A DNA stretch of 64,000 nt from Atherix ibis (lineage: Eukaryota; Arthropoda; Insecta; Diptera; Athericidae), in contig OY282606.1 of NCBI GenBank assembly GCA_958298945.1, forward strand, positions 46,575,920 to 46,639,919, given 5' to 3'. The notes under the pieces were generated by a model. The model searched no databases. It saw only the letters and a list, made by a program, of their open reading frames with translations, and was not told where the DNA came from. This document shows, one piece after another, positions 12,867 through 25,227 of the stretch; the first letter of the stretch is position 1; each line of letters starts with the position of its first letter. The translations under genes and the position numbers were made by a program.

Positions 12867-14115
12867 ACAGTTCGGCTGAAAAGTTTATAAGGTAACACAG
12901 TAAAAATATTTTTTTGTGCAAAATTCATTTTTATTATTCAACATAGTTGCCTTCGAGGGCGATACAGCGATTATAGCGATCTTCCAACTTTTCGATACCA
13001 TTTTTATAGTACTCTTTCGGCTTTGCCTCAAAATAGGCCTCAGTTTCGGCAATCACTTCATCATCGGTCTTATATTTCTTGCCAGCGAGCATTCTCTTGA
13101 GGTCGGCAAACAGGAAAAAGTTGCTGGGGGCCAGATCTGGAGAATACGGTGGATGGGGAAGCAATTCGCAGCCCAATGCATTGAGTTTGACCATCGTTTT
13201 TATCAACTTGTGACACGGTGCATTGTGTTGGTGAAACAACACTTTTTTCTTCTTCAAATGAGGCCGTTTCTTAGCGATTTCTTTCTTCAAACGATCCAAT
13301 AACGCGATATAATAGTCGCTGTTGATCGTCCGTCCCTTCTGGAGATAGTCAATGAATATTATACCATGCGCATCCCAAATTACAGACGCCATCACCTTGC
13401 CAGCCGACTGTTGCGTCTTTCCACGCTTTGGATTCGGTTCGTCGCTCGCTCTCCACTCTGCCGACTGCCGATTGGACTCTGGAGTGTGGTGACGGAGCCA
13501 TGTTTCATCCATTGTCACACATCGACGCAAAAATTCTGGTTTATTGCGCTTGAACAGCTCCAATCACTGCTCAGAATCATCAACACGTTGTTGTTTTTGG
13601 TCCACAGTGAGCTCACGCGGCACCCCCTTTGCACACAGCTTTCGCATGCCCAAATATTCATGCACGATATGTCCAACACGCTCTTTCGATATCTTCAGAG
13701 TCTCAGCTATCTCGCTCAACTTCACTTTACGGTCATTTAAAATTATTTTGTGGATTTTTTTGATGTTTTCTGCCGTAACCACCTCTTTTGGGCGTCCACT
13801 GCGTTCTGCATCAACTGTGCTCGTACGACCAGTTCAAAATTGACGAAACCAATATTCCACAGTTGAAATAGCTGGAGCAGAGTCCGGATAACGTTTGTCA
13901 AACCATGCTTTGGTTTCCACTGTATTTTTTTTCATCAAAAAGCAATGCTTTATCAATACACGAAATTCGTCTCTATCCATTTTTTTCCAATAACAAAAGT
14001 TGCTTCACTCAAAATGCTATATCTCACGAACCAATCGAGCGATTGCTGTCAAATTTTGATTTTTGCAAGAGGCGCCATCTAGACGTCAACCTTATAAACT
14101 TTTCAGCCGAACTGA
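12867..14115 (-). mobile_element. Mariner element, irritans (Himar1-like) subfamily, inactive
   Basis: A 1.25-kb element is bounded by matching terminal inverted repeats. The left end reads ACAGTTCGGCTGAAAAGTTT; the right end ends with its complement near 14114. A TA precedes the left end; the right TA is mutated. It encodes a transposase on the - strand, described separately. The ends and protein type identify a mariner of the Himar1 group. It lies in the gukh intron, next to or inside LINE debris. Confidence 0.9.
12934..13980 (-). pseudogene. Mariner transposase, broken (two stops, second catalytic Asp lost)
   Basis: Cut-and-paste transposase of the D,D34D mariner type. The start codon is at 13978-13980 and the natural stop at 12934. 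The N-terminal helix-turn-helix DNA-binding half is recognisable, then motif VTMDETW with the first catalytic aspartate, then HQHNAPCH, where the family has Asp at the third position; here it is His. The third motif PHPPYSPDLAPSNFF keeps its aspartate. Two in-frame stops occur, near 13840 and near 13565. The length otherwise matches a full mariner transposase (about 348 codons). The stops and the lost metal-binding residue make it a dead copy. Confidence 0.92.
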
Positions 14116-16233
14116 AAAACACCTTACTTCACTGGATTGAAAATTTATAAAACGTTAATTTGGGATTAATAAACGTTTAATTTCAACATGACGATTCCAC
14201 ATCTCATACATTCAATAGAATAATGAAATTCTCTCATTTCAGAGAGTATCTCATACTCTCATTTATATCTTCCGTTAGAAAATCGAGTTTTTATATTTAA
14301 GAAACATAATTTTTGAGTATAAAAATCAATGCAGTCAAAGAATTTTATTAAACTAAAGTTCTTAATTTTTTTCTACTAATATTATCAGGGACAACTCTAC
14401 GAATTCAAAAAAAAAATTAAAATTTATTAACAAATTTCCGTTTTGATTCAAAATGTAAATTCAATAACACAATTAATACCGGTCTTATCGAGGAATATAT
14501 TCAATTCACTTTTAATCATAATAAGTTCTATTTTTATCAACAATAACCAAAAAGTGCAAATAAATAAAATCAAAAGAAAAAAAAAGGCGAATCCCATCTA
14601 TTAGCATAAGACAAATCGTTATGGGGTAGTCGTTTGTAGTCACGATTTTCTAGCACCTTGAACTTGATTAGAGACTAAAGAACCTAACGTACGACATCGA
14701 GCAGAAACGTTCAAACATATTGGATGGGAATAGGATCAATGTGGATTTAGGGTGATATCTTCTTTAGAGATCTTCTAGTAATCACCTTATCCATCAGGAG
14801 AGCCTTCAACAGTTTAGCTTGTCATGACTTAAGAACAGCGGAACATAGTGAAAAATGTGCCCTCGACTGTCATCAGATTCGAAAGGTCTGTCTACATGAA
14901 AACATTCGCTGTGCATAGTCAAAGTTAGATTCGTCGATGATATAAATCATTGCAAGCTACAAAAAAAAATTAAAAGATAAAATCGGAAAAGGAGAAGCAA
15001 AATCTCTAAATACAAGAACCTTTGGGCAGTAGACGTGTCTGAAGTTAAAAGCCATTCAAGATTCTCTAAGAGTATCAAAAACAGTGTGATGCATTCATTT
15101 TCGAAATACTTGAACCACTCGTGTGTTCAGACGTTGCCCTTCCTTCATTCCAAACTTGCGTGTCTTGTTGAATCCCTACTTTGACAGGCTAGATTTGAAG
15201 GTCTCCCTTTTTGAGGATGTCTTCTCTTATTATATGGCGTCGTACAATACTTTTTCTTTCCCTTCATTGAACATATTTTAGATTCGTTCATGCTCGAAAA
15301 TATTTCCTCAGATGGTATCGGAAAATGGAGTTGAACAAGTTATTCTTTGGTCTCCGAGTTTCAATTTTTACGTCTGAATGTATGGCAATTTGTGTGTGAA
15401 AAGATGTGTGTGAATAGGTAATATGCCATGATATTGAAGGAAATATAAAAGCTTCTAGGTGAGGTCAACAAATTCTACTACGGGAATGAAATGGAATATG
15501 CACTATGTCCACTAATAGCACTGCTATAGCTAATATGTAATATCGATTTAATCCGAGGGTATGTACTTATTTTAATCTTAATCCAAATTATCATTAAAAA
15601 ATAAGAAAAAGAAAAGTTCATTAATTAACAAATCAGCTTGTCAATATTTTTATTTGTTTTGTTTTGTTTTGTTTCTTTTTAGTAAATAATAAAGCATGCT
15701 TTTCTGTTTCGAATAATCCTTAAACCATTATCAGAATGCGATTGAATATTAAAAGAACAAATCATAATTAAACTGCATCTTTACTTGTAAATAATAATGG
15801 GAATTTTATTGAATAGAACAATTTTTAATCCATTGTAAATAATTCGCAATTTTTCATTAAAAATAAACTTTTAATTATGAACGAAACCTTTTTAAATATT
15901 TAAATAAAATATTTTATTCACAAGGAATATTTTTAATCAACAAAAAAAATTAACAGTAATTTAGAAAATTCTTTAAAATAAAATTAATAAGAAAAGAAAT
16001 ACTAAGAAAACTATTAACGAATATTATTTTTATTTTATTATAATTAAATTGAAATTTAAAAATAGGAATTATAATAGAAACTGAAAATGAAAAATTCTTT
16101 TTTTCCAACTGTATTTATTAAATATATAAAAGAATTATTTCAGAAAATTATGAAGAATTATTTGTTTTTAGGTAGAAAGGGAAGATATTTTGATATATTA
16201 TATTTTATTTTGTTTTCTTCTTCTTCTATTTAG
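14116..16233. other. gukh intron with an unidentified low-AT patch
   Basis: About 14590-15560 has clearly more G and C than its surroundings, but no frame longer than a few dozen codons on either strand. It looks like a decayed transposon that I cannot identify. The rest is AT-rich. A pyrimidine tract (TTCTTCTTCTTCTATTTAG) ends the stretch and forms the acceptor for the next gukh exon. Confidence 0.4.
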
Positions 16234-17723
16234 AATATCAACATTTATCCCATAACGAAAAAGAACCATTCCTAAGACAAGTGCATCTGAGTGGACCATC
16301 ACAAAGTCTTCCATACGAGTACGAATATTCACAAGTGCAAACACAACCACCTACTGGCCAGGAGGCATTACCGTTTCAACGGAACAATCAGGTGTATTGG
16401 ACACTTCAGCACAGAAGACAACCACAAACACATACGGCAACTGGAATTGCCAGAGATGACATTAATGTGGCGAAAGATGCTAAGAACTTAGACGATTTGT
16501 ATGCAACACCGAATAAGGTCCGAAATCGAAATGTATTGAAGACGACGCCGATGGGATTTTCCACGTTCTTCTCACCAATAGGCAAGGGAAGCGTAGACGG
16601 TATTACGGAACAAGAATCAGTTGGTGTTTCGCCAATCGATCCTAGGAATACCGGCGGTTTCAAAACATCGACTCCGACCAAGTCGGGACCAACATACGAA
16701 CGTGTCAACTCTCCTAGTAGGTTACCTGAGGAGATCCGTCAACGATTGCTTATCAAAGAGAATTCGCGCTCTAACAACGTATCGCCCAGTAGCTCCGGCC
16801 GATCCACGCCGTTGCGAGGAATTATGGAACCACAGGGGCCACGTACCCGAAACAGTTGGGCGTCCGATAACGGGGAACTGCCTGGTATCTGCTCCGATCG
16901 CTTAGGCACTCAGAAAACAAGCCTAATGGACTTTAAAAAGCTACTATTGGCCACATCTACTAAAAATACAACCAAGATGTCTGCTGTTCAAATGCTGAAG
17001 GTGAATAAAAAAAATCCAGCATCGCCACCGGCGACTCCACCTCCAACTTCAGCTCAACCAAGCACAGCCATAAACACGAGTATGAACATTCTGGAATTGA
17101 GCGGGTCCCCGAAGACATTTGCTAATCGACGCGTGCTGAGACAGGGCAACTTCGGCTCCCCATCGAAATCGCTGGGAGGAAAACAACGTGCCAACTGGAG
17201 AATGAACGCTACGCGAACCGATGTTATGTCCACCGCGATTCCTGAGGCTAATAGCGAAGAGGATAACTCTAGCTCAAATGGATCGATTGGAAGTCAATCA
17301 CCAAATCCACCGATTCGGTCTGAGATGATACCAGAAGAGTCCGAGCCCGAGAAATCAGTCATCGAGGAAAAGATGAACCTGAAGACGAATATTTTTCTTC
17401 AAGCTGAAGAGAACAATTTCATGAAAGGTGAGGTTCAACTAAAAACGCCGATAGCGACCGGCTTCACACGTTTACAGCTAGTACAAGCACGAGCACAGTT
17501 CCTTATGGGGGGTGCCCCACCAAGTCCGCAAGCTACTCAACCAAGTAAGTTGATAACACAATTTAACAAAAAGAGCACCGTGGAACGGTTTACCGATCGC
17601 GACACAGTCAAACGGGGAGACGGTACGCATGCAAACGTTGCCACAGACACTGTAGCTCAGGAGAATAATAAGAATGCCGCCATACAGAGTGGCGGTATGC
17701 CTTCTCTTGAAACTGCACTCTAG
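16234..17723 (+). CDS. gukh: GUK-holder, terminal coding exon
   Basis: This frame of 496 codons continues the gukh gene. It opens at the acceptor ending 16233, with AA completing a codon and then YQHLSHNEKEPFLRQV. The protein is Ser/Pro/Thr-rich and mostly disordered. Denser conserved-looking blocks are SLMDFKKLLLA (about nt 16920-16950), a run of short Pro-rich repeats (SPPATPPPTSAQP), FANRRVLRQGNFGSPSKS, and near the end TGFTRLQLVQARAQFLMGG. The block SLMDFKKLLL resembles the C-terminal region of Nance-Horan family proteins. It stops at TAG 17721-17723. The exon's phase fits the internal donor at 5934 and not the one at 7222. Assignment to gukh rests on position, strand, composition and phase. 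Confidence 0.75.
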
Positions 17724-19266
17724 AAATGCGGTAATTCTAATAAGTACACGTCATCTAGAACAAGAAATTTAGTATTCTAACAATTAAGCGGAAAAGTCAA
17801 TACGAGTATCATCAAGAAAAAATTCGACTGCTCCAAACGCTTAAATTGTAAGCGAACGAAGAGAATTGAACTTATAACAAATTCGTCATTCTAATAGAAA
17901 TAGAAATAGGAATAGGACTAGATATAAAACAAATACGATTAGGATCATTTCTTTAGAAGAGTTCAGTTAATGGACATTTTCTATAATTAATTATTAAATA
18001 ATCTTAGCCACGATTGCATTTAGACGAGAAGTTCTTTTCCTTTTCAAAAAGGACAAATTGTACAAAATACAAAACTGTAGAGTCGCACATGGCCGTACAT
18101 ACACTTTTTACTATTTTTAGAAAAGTGCATGCATTACATAAAAAAAATAAAAAATAAAAACATAAAAAGAAAAGTGCATGCATTTGATTTTCTTTTTTTT
18201 TTAATTTTTTATGAAGACATGTAGTTTTTGTCATTTTTATATTATTAAGTAAGAGTAAAAATACGATCATTTCCAATATAGGAAAATGAACAATTATAAA
18301 TTTTCTAATATTACAAAATGTTGGAGAAATTTTCTGAAAATTAATTTTACGGATTTCAAAACGATAGTTGGAAATTCTACGGATTTCAAAATAACGATCA
18401 ACCATAGCTGATCACAGTCAATAGATTCTAATCATGATCATTGTGATGACTAGTGTGTCGCATTCATCATTTTTTTCCAATGATAGTCAACAGTGACAGC
18501 ATCGTTTAACACCACCATCATCATAGCCATCCAGCGATCCTCATCGGACCGATCGATCATCTTCTTAGAAACTTTAACCAGGCAAATAATTCAAATTTAT
18601 CCTTCTGGTTAATAACAAAACGAGTATGCATGAGGGTGTTTTGAATTCTTTGGTTTTCGGTGGTGAATGAACAATATCTAATTTTTCCAATTGATTTTAT
18701 TTATTATTTTTTCTTATTATTTAATTTTTTTTTCTTAACTTTTTATTCGTATTTAATACATTTTTTTTTAACTTCAAGAAACTATTCCTATTTAATACAG
18801 GATTGAAGAGAACGAATATAGCTCCACAGTATCTATTTTTTTAAAATTATATCTAAACTTTTATTGAGTAAATTTACATAAATTTTTTTTTTTAAAAAAA
18901 AGTTTTTTAAAAAAGCGATTTATCCTTAATTTACTATCAATTTTTACTTTAATATTTTTATTTAAAAAAAAATAACCATAAAAGTAGAAATATTTTTGTT
19001 TGGGTAAGTTTGATGATTTTCTTGTATTTCTTATGATACAGTAGATTAAGTAATAAATGATTACTTAAATCACTATTAAAAAAAGCTTAAGAAATATTCA
19101 TTTTGACAGAAAATTCATCACACATAACAAAAAGAAAAATGATCATTTCAATTGAAAAAAAATATGCACAAATAAAGCTTTTTTCGTAAAGATATATTTT
19201 CCAAAAAAAAAAAACAATTAATATTTTTTTTTTTTTTAAACTATTTTTTTATACATGTTTGAAATT

Positions 19267-19330
19267 ATATTTTACCAATTTGTATATAATTTCAGTATAT
19301 TAAATAATTATATACAAATTGATAAAATAT
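19267..19330. repeat. 25-bp inverted repeat with 14-nt loop
   Basis: The left arm 19267-19291 and right arm 19306-19330 are reverse complements with one mismatch. The arms are AT-rich but not simple repeats (they contain CCAATTTGTATATAATT). No flanking duplication is visible. It could be a small MITE core or a hairpin. Confidence 0.7.
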
Positions 19331-20460
19331 AAAATATTTTTAGATAATTTTATTTTCACATTTTCTATAAAGCATAGAATTAGCAAAAAGGCTTTCTCCT
19401 AATTAAATGGGGTACATCAACATATACAGAGCCCAGGGGACCTACCAACGTTAATTCCATCAGATCTAGTCACGTGAAGCGAATAATATCACTTCAATTG
19501 AATTGAAATCTAATAATTCCATTTTTCTTTATTTCTTTTTTTTTTAATTTTTTATATTTTTTTTATTTGATGAAATTTTTATTTTTTGTTTTTTTTTTTT
19601 TTTTAATTATTTCCTTGTTTAAATTTAATTAATTTATCATATCAATTTGCATATCAGAAATAGAAATTAAAAAAAAAAAAAACCTAAAAGAAATTCAATT
19701 AATAAAGTTATAATAATTCTTATTTACGATTATAACGCCATCTTATGCTAATCATTTTTACTGCCATTTCTAAAATGGCTGAAGACGACACCCAATCAGT
19801 TTTTTTTTTTTAAATTATTTTCGTTTCCTTTTTAATTTCAAATTTGTGTGATCGGCTACTCTTCGTATGAATGTATGTATTTAAATATGAAAACAATTTA
19901 GAATTAATTGTTATATGAAAATTATGGCATTTCAAATGTGAAGAAATAAAAAGAAAATTGTTATTATTTTTTTGTAAAATACGAGTATACAAAAAATAAT
20001 AATTAATAAATAAATGAAAATATCAATAAGTCATTTTAGATTAAATTCAACTTTTTGTTAAATAAAAAAAAATTAATAATTTTTAGACCATATAATAAAT
20101 AAAAAGAAAATAAAGAGAAGCAAATATAAGAAAGTATGACAGTTGTAGAAAAATGAGAGAGTTTGGAAAGAAGAAGATATGTGGAAATTTTTGTTGAGAG
20201 CTTAATAAGTGACAGTTTTTAACAAGAACAATTTAGCAGAAGCAGAAGAAGAAGAAGAACATAAGAAGAAAACCTCTTTTTTGAACGCTTTATTATTATT
20301 TTTACAAGAAAAAAACAGAACAATTTATTTATTTCATGCTTAAAAATATTATTATTACAATATTATTGTTATTAATCTACTTATTTCTACCACAGCACAT
20401 ACGAAAATTAAAAAAATATTGTGAATTTCGTTTTTGAATATAATTTTTAATAATAATTCA

Positions 20461-20484
20461 GTTATTATTATTATTATTATTATG
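20461..20484. repeat. (TTA)n microsatellite
   Basis: A run of seven to eight TTA units in intergenic DNA. Confidence 0.8.
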
Positions 20485-20667
20485 ACTTTGGTTTTACAAT
20501 ATTTTTATTTTCATTTTTATATTAGAAATATTGTATTTAAATATATATTCGAGTACATACAATATTATAGTAAAAAAAACAATTATTTACAAGCCTTTCT
20601 ATATATAATTATTAACAAATTGATCATATAACACTATATAAGAAAATATTTAAAATAAAATATATAT

Positions 20668-20775
20668 GCACACATATACAGTATACACACACACAAACAC
20701 ACATACATACACATACATGCATATATACACACACATATTTATACAATATATATATTGTATATATATATAATTATT
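20668..20775. repeat. Mixed CA/TA dinucleotide microsatellite
   Basis: Imperfect alternating CA, CATA and TA units run for about 100 bp, ending in a short TA-rich palindrome (AATATATATATT). Confidence 0.8.
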
Positions 20776-23700
20776 AAGTTATAAATATTCAAGCTGAGAA
20801 GGTAATAAATAAATTATATAAAAATATTATAGCATTTATATAATATTCAAATTTCAAAAAAAAATATTGTTTTATTAATAAATATAATTGGCTATAATTA
20901 CTATATTCGCAAAGGAATTAATGAAGAGTAAAGATTTATAACAAAAAAAAAAGAAGAGAAAATCATATAAAATTGATAATACTCGTAGAAGCTACAATAA
21001 ATAAGTCCGGGGAAAAAAGCAATGGAAGAATTTTGCTTAAAAAACCAACTACAGTTCAAAGCAACGGAAGAATCAAAAGCAATGTTTTTCTTGGGTATAT
21101 TTACAATAAATAAATTTAAAATTAAAAAAAAATGTCTACTACAATAATAAAAAAAAGGATTTGGTTTTCCTTTAACTCCTAAGGGCACTGTTTGAATTTC
21201 ATCAATTATATTAATCCAACTATTTATGGAACAGCTTAAGATCAGTTAGCAAGGACTCGTAGCTTTTTTGAAAAATTATGGAAAATGAAATCAGTTAAAG
21301 TACAGTAATTTGAATTATTACCTATTTGATCAATATCAAATGCATTATTTAAAAAAATTTCATTTTTTTTACAATTGATTTTATATAATGGTTGCCTTAT
21401 TTAAAAAGTAATAGTAGCTATAAAAATATTAATAATAATAGAATACAATAATAGTAATAATAATAGAATAATAGCTAAACACAAATGAATCCATAAAAAT
21501 ATAGTGACTGTTGGGAATTATTTCAAACAAAATATAATAGAAAATTAGATGACAGTGGCGAATCAATATTTATTTTCTAATAAAAATCTTCATTATTTTT
21601 AATATTCTTAGTCGATTATCTGAGAGGCATATTTCCTGCTCGATTTTATTTTATCAAAAACTAGAAGGCTAATTTACTAAAGATTTTACTATAAAAGCAC
21701 GTTTGTTTTAAATGGATTTTTTTTCTCTCGAAAACTGAAATCTAGTTCGAATGGATATTTGAGACATAAATTCTTTTCGTTATCTCCAGAAATGTGTAGC
21801 CTTTAAAAATACTCAATATTTATAAAGACTTTCTAACTTCTTTTGTTGGAAGTTCTTTTTTTTTTGTATGAAACTGGAATAGTTTTTTTTTATTATTTAT
21901 GTATTACTGACCATCCCTGTTTACTATTTTAATTAACTCTTATCCTTAAATGGTGCCTATTTTATTATATAAATTGATATAATTTTTTTTATGTAGACTC
22001 TTATGAGGTTTACCTTTTAACAAATCCTAACAATGTGATTAATATTCATTATTGCCTCATTTATAAATGCCTATATCCTTCTTAAAATGAATCCACATAA
22101 CCGATTTTAATAAATTGGATAGAAAATTAGATAATTTTTCCGAAAATACAATTTTTTTAGTTATAATAAATACGATGCTTAGAAGTAAACATTGAATATC
22201 ATAAATTTTTGCTTGATATTTAGAGGCTATTTTCACCTGAGAAATTTATTAAAATCTTTAAATTTTTCCTTAAACAAATAAAGAAAAATAGGTTATTTAT
22301 CATGAGAAAATTGTTACAATCCTAGATTTTTTTTTATCAAAAATGCCCAGTAAAATTCATTTTTAAATTATCACAACTTTTTAAAGTTCAACTTTAGCTC
22401 AAAAAAAAAATTATATTTGTAAGTTTCAAATATTTAAATTATTACTAGTCAACTAATTTACAAAAAAAAAAAATTGAACAAAAAAAATTAAAATGCCTTC
22501 TTTCTCAAAATTATTTTCATTTTTATTTATTTTACACATCCAAATATAAAAAATAAATAGAATTTTATTGTATTTTTATTTGAAAAAATATATATTTTAA
22601 TGGAAAACAATTTATCTATTGTAATTGCTAGTAATTTTGAATTGTAAGTAATTTTAGAAGAGCATTTGGAGTTTAGTTTTATTAAAAAAAAAAATTAAAC
22701 ATTGTCTCCCGTAAAAGTTTTATTCTTTCTCAAAATTCTTTCAAAAAACAAAAAAAAACATTTCTAAAATATGTTAAAAAATTACGTGCTTGATACAAAA
22801 ATATTAAGTAAATATCAAAATTAAAATGATTGAGATCAACTTCATCTCGAAGATTACTTTAAAGAGGCTTATTATATTATTGTGTATAAATTATGAATAG
22901 CGTGAATGAAAGTATATGAAGAGAATTTCAAAAGAATGAATGTATTTTATTTCAAATATAGTCTAAAGAAAAATAATCCCATTTATAATTAAAAACAAAA
23001 TAAATTATAAATTGAATAATAAAGAAAATTTGTTAATTAAAATTAAATATTATTAGTGAAAAATGAATAAGTAATAATTTTTTAGATGTACGAATTTATA
23101 GTAAATTTTGTAGAAATTTTATTAAGTTTTTTTCCAAATCAATTTAAAAGTTAAAATGTTTCAATTATTTTTCGAATTTTATTATTTAAATTCAATTAAC
23201 GTGTATGTATGATGTAAAAGAAAAAAAATTACCCAATATACATTAAAATTGAATAAATTTAGAAGGAAAAAAAAAACAAATTGTAAATAAAAAAATGCAA
23301 GCAAACTAACAAAATATTAGAATTTTCATATAATTTTACATTTCTTACAGCTAAAAATATATGCTTTTAAGTTTATTTTATCGAAATTTTATTATAAAAT
23401 AAATTGAAACAAATAATATTTATTAAAAAAAATTATATATTAAAAATTGCAATTGTATGCAAACAAATGAACTTAAAAATATAAACAAAAAACATGATAA
23501 ACGAATCTGATTAAATTATTTAAATTTAACTAATAAACTTTTACTTATTATCAAAGAAGAAGCATTCTTTCTTATGAGTAATATCAGTAAAAAAAAAGTG
23601 AAAATAAAAGAAAAAAAAACAATTTAAATTATAAAAATTCTTGTTTCAATGTAACATTTCATGGTAATTATAATATTTTTAAAAAAAAATTATTTTTCAT

Positions 23701-24289
23701 TTCATTATTTCAAATAGTTTTGTAATTAATTAATTTGTTTAAATGATTGTAAACGTTTTTCTGGTTATAATAATCTATAGAATAAATGATGATATTTATT
23801 ATTAAAAAAAAAACTTATTAGTATTAAAATATTGTAATAATTATTATTATTACTATTATTAAAAATATTTTTATTATTATTTTATGTAAACATAATTTAA
23901 AAGTGAGAGAATGAATATGAAGGCGTTTTCATGCATTAAAAAAAAAAGCGAAATAAAAATTAAAGTTTTTTAGAAAAAATGTTGTTTTTCTTCATATTTT
24001 TTTTCTTAATTATTTATTTTATTTGTTCATTATTGAAAATAGTTTTAAAAAAATTACTGATAAACGCACGGTGAGTAAAAAAAAATAATCGGCCTTTATT
24101 CTTTACGTTACAGCAATCAAAAATAAATCGTCTTTTACTCTTTACGTTTGACTTTCAAAAATCAATTATATTTAATTATACGCAATGGAAAAATTATAAA
24201 TTAAAAAAAGCATAAAAATATCAAAATTGCATAAAAAATTTATTTAAAAAAAAATAAAGCAAAAAAGGCAAAAAACCCAATGAAAGCAA

Positions 24290-24421
24290 AGTCGAAGTAG
24301 AAGTCAGTGCGAAAACACAACACAAACGTTGCCGATCACTGACGGACGAACGCTGAAAAATTTTGTTAGAACGAAATTGATTTAATCGCCAAACCTACCA
24401 GGTCTACATGACCAGCAGAAG
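24290..24421 (+). other. Possible 5' exon (isolated unique sequence ending in a splice donor)
   Basis: An island of higher complexity in AT-rich DNA ends in ATGACCAGCAGAAG|GTAATT, a plausible donor at 24421/24422. Five codons precede the donor, and no stop separates the ATG from it. It could be a first exon of a + strand transcript, perhaps a distal start for the kinase gene, or chance. No downstream partner exon was identified. Confidence 0.25.
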
Positions 24422-24741
24422 GTAATTTTTCCACACTTCTCAAATGTTGCAATTTTAAGAAAAATCAAAAATTTAAACATTTGAACGGTTTATGTATATT
24501 TAGTGAGAATAGAGGAATATTAGGCGAAAGAAAAATTTATTTACGTGGTTCTTGTCTATGTTACACATAACCCTACAAACACTCTATACTAGAATTAAAA
24601 CATATCTGAAAATCGAATTGTAACTTCTCAGAATTTGGAATTAAAACAAATAATATATATTATTTTCTGTTTTTAATTATTATTTATTAAAATCTAAATA
24701 ATATAATTAATGTACTAAAAAATATTTGAAAATTATTGTTT

Positions 24742-25227
24742 TCATACTTTATTAACTGATGGTGGTGGACCACTAATATTTGGGGGCCGCATACCAGCCA
24801 TCGAACCCATTGGTGGCGGTGGTCCCATCATTGGACCCATGTGGCCCATCATCGGTGGTGGACGCATACCCATCATTGGAGGTGGAATTGGTCCGTGCGG
24901 TCCCATCATCATCGGTGGCATCGGTCCACCGGGCGGCATTCCCGGCGGCATCATACCAGGTCGTGGTGGAGGGCCAAGTGCACTCGGCGGCGGTATAGAT
25001 ACTCCCGGTTTTGGAGGTGCCGTCGCAAATGGATTCTGTGTAATTTTACCAGCTTTGAATGCAGCTGTGGTAGCGTCAATTAAATGTTGTGCTTGCTCTT
25101 CCATCCATTTCTGATAATAAAATTTCACATTGTCACGATGCTTTCGTCCAGTGCAATGAGTTTTACGGACGCTAGGAGAATCGTGTGTTAAATATGTGTC
25201 GCAATAATCACAATAGTATTTCGGCAT
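24742..25227 (-). CDS. snRNP-U1-C: U1 small nuclear ribonucleoprotein C
   Basis: U1-C is a core protein of the U1 snRNP that stabilises pairing of U1 RNA with the 5' splice site in the nucleus. The product has 161 residues in one exon. The N-terminus carries the U1-type C2H2 zinc finger with Cys6, Cys9, His24 and His30 in the expected spacing, followed by the helix with [12 protein letters not shown]. Residues from about 65 to the end are a Pro/Met/Gly-rich tail with repeated PPPMMG-type units, typical of the family. The ATG at 25225-25227 is the first in-frame start and matches the conserved MPKYYCDYC opening. An out-of-frame ATG lies five bases upstream, and TTTTTATAG just before that is a possible 5' UTR acceptor. 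It is divergent from the kinase gene at 26704. Confidence 0.95.
   Translation of the reverse strand: MPKYYCDYCDTYLTHDSPSVRKTHCTGRKHRDNVKFYYQKWMEEQAQHLIDATTAAFKAGKITQNPFATAPPKPGVSIPPPSALGPPPRPGMMPPGMPPGGPMPPMMMGPHGPIPPPMMGMRPPPMMGHMGPMMGPPPPMGSMAGMRPPNISGPPPSVNKV

Larger units (their letters stand above)
17724..24280. other. gukh 3' UTR and AT-rich intergenic DNA
   Basis: 17724 to about 18600 is of moderate composition and probably 3' untranslated sequence. It contains a direct repeat AGAAAAGTGCATGCATT (18119-18135 and 18168-18184). Beyond that the sequence is strongly AT-rich with many homopolymer runs. I see a hairpin at 19267-19330 and microsatellites near 20465 and 20670-20770, and no supported gene. 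Confidence 0.5.

Noticed and set aside
13366..13843. + strand frames over the mariner
   Set aside because: They are antisense shadows of the transposase pseudogene.
18004..18405. 133-codon frame on the - strand rich in Phe, Leu and Lys
   Set aside because: It lies in the probable gukh 3' UTR, contains A/T homopolymers and a local direct repeat, and has no start context, splice pattern or family match.
24780..25114. Gly/Ile-rich and His/Trp-rich + strand frames
   Set aside because: They are antisense readings of the Pro/Met/Gly-rich tail of U1-C.
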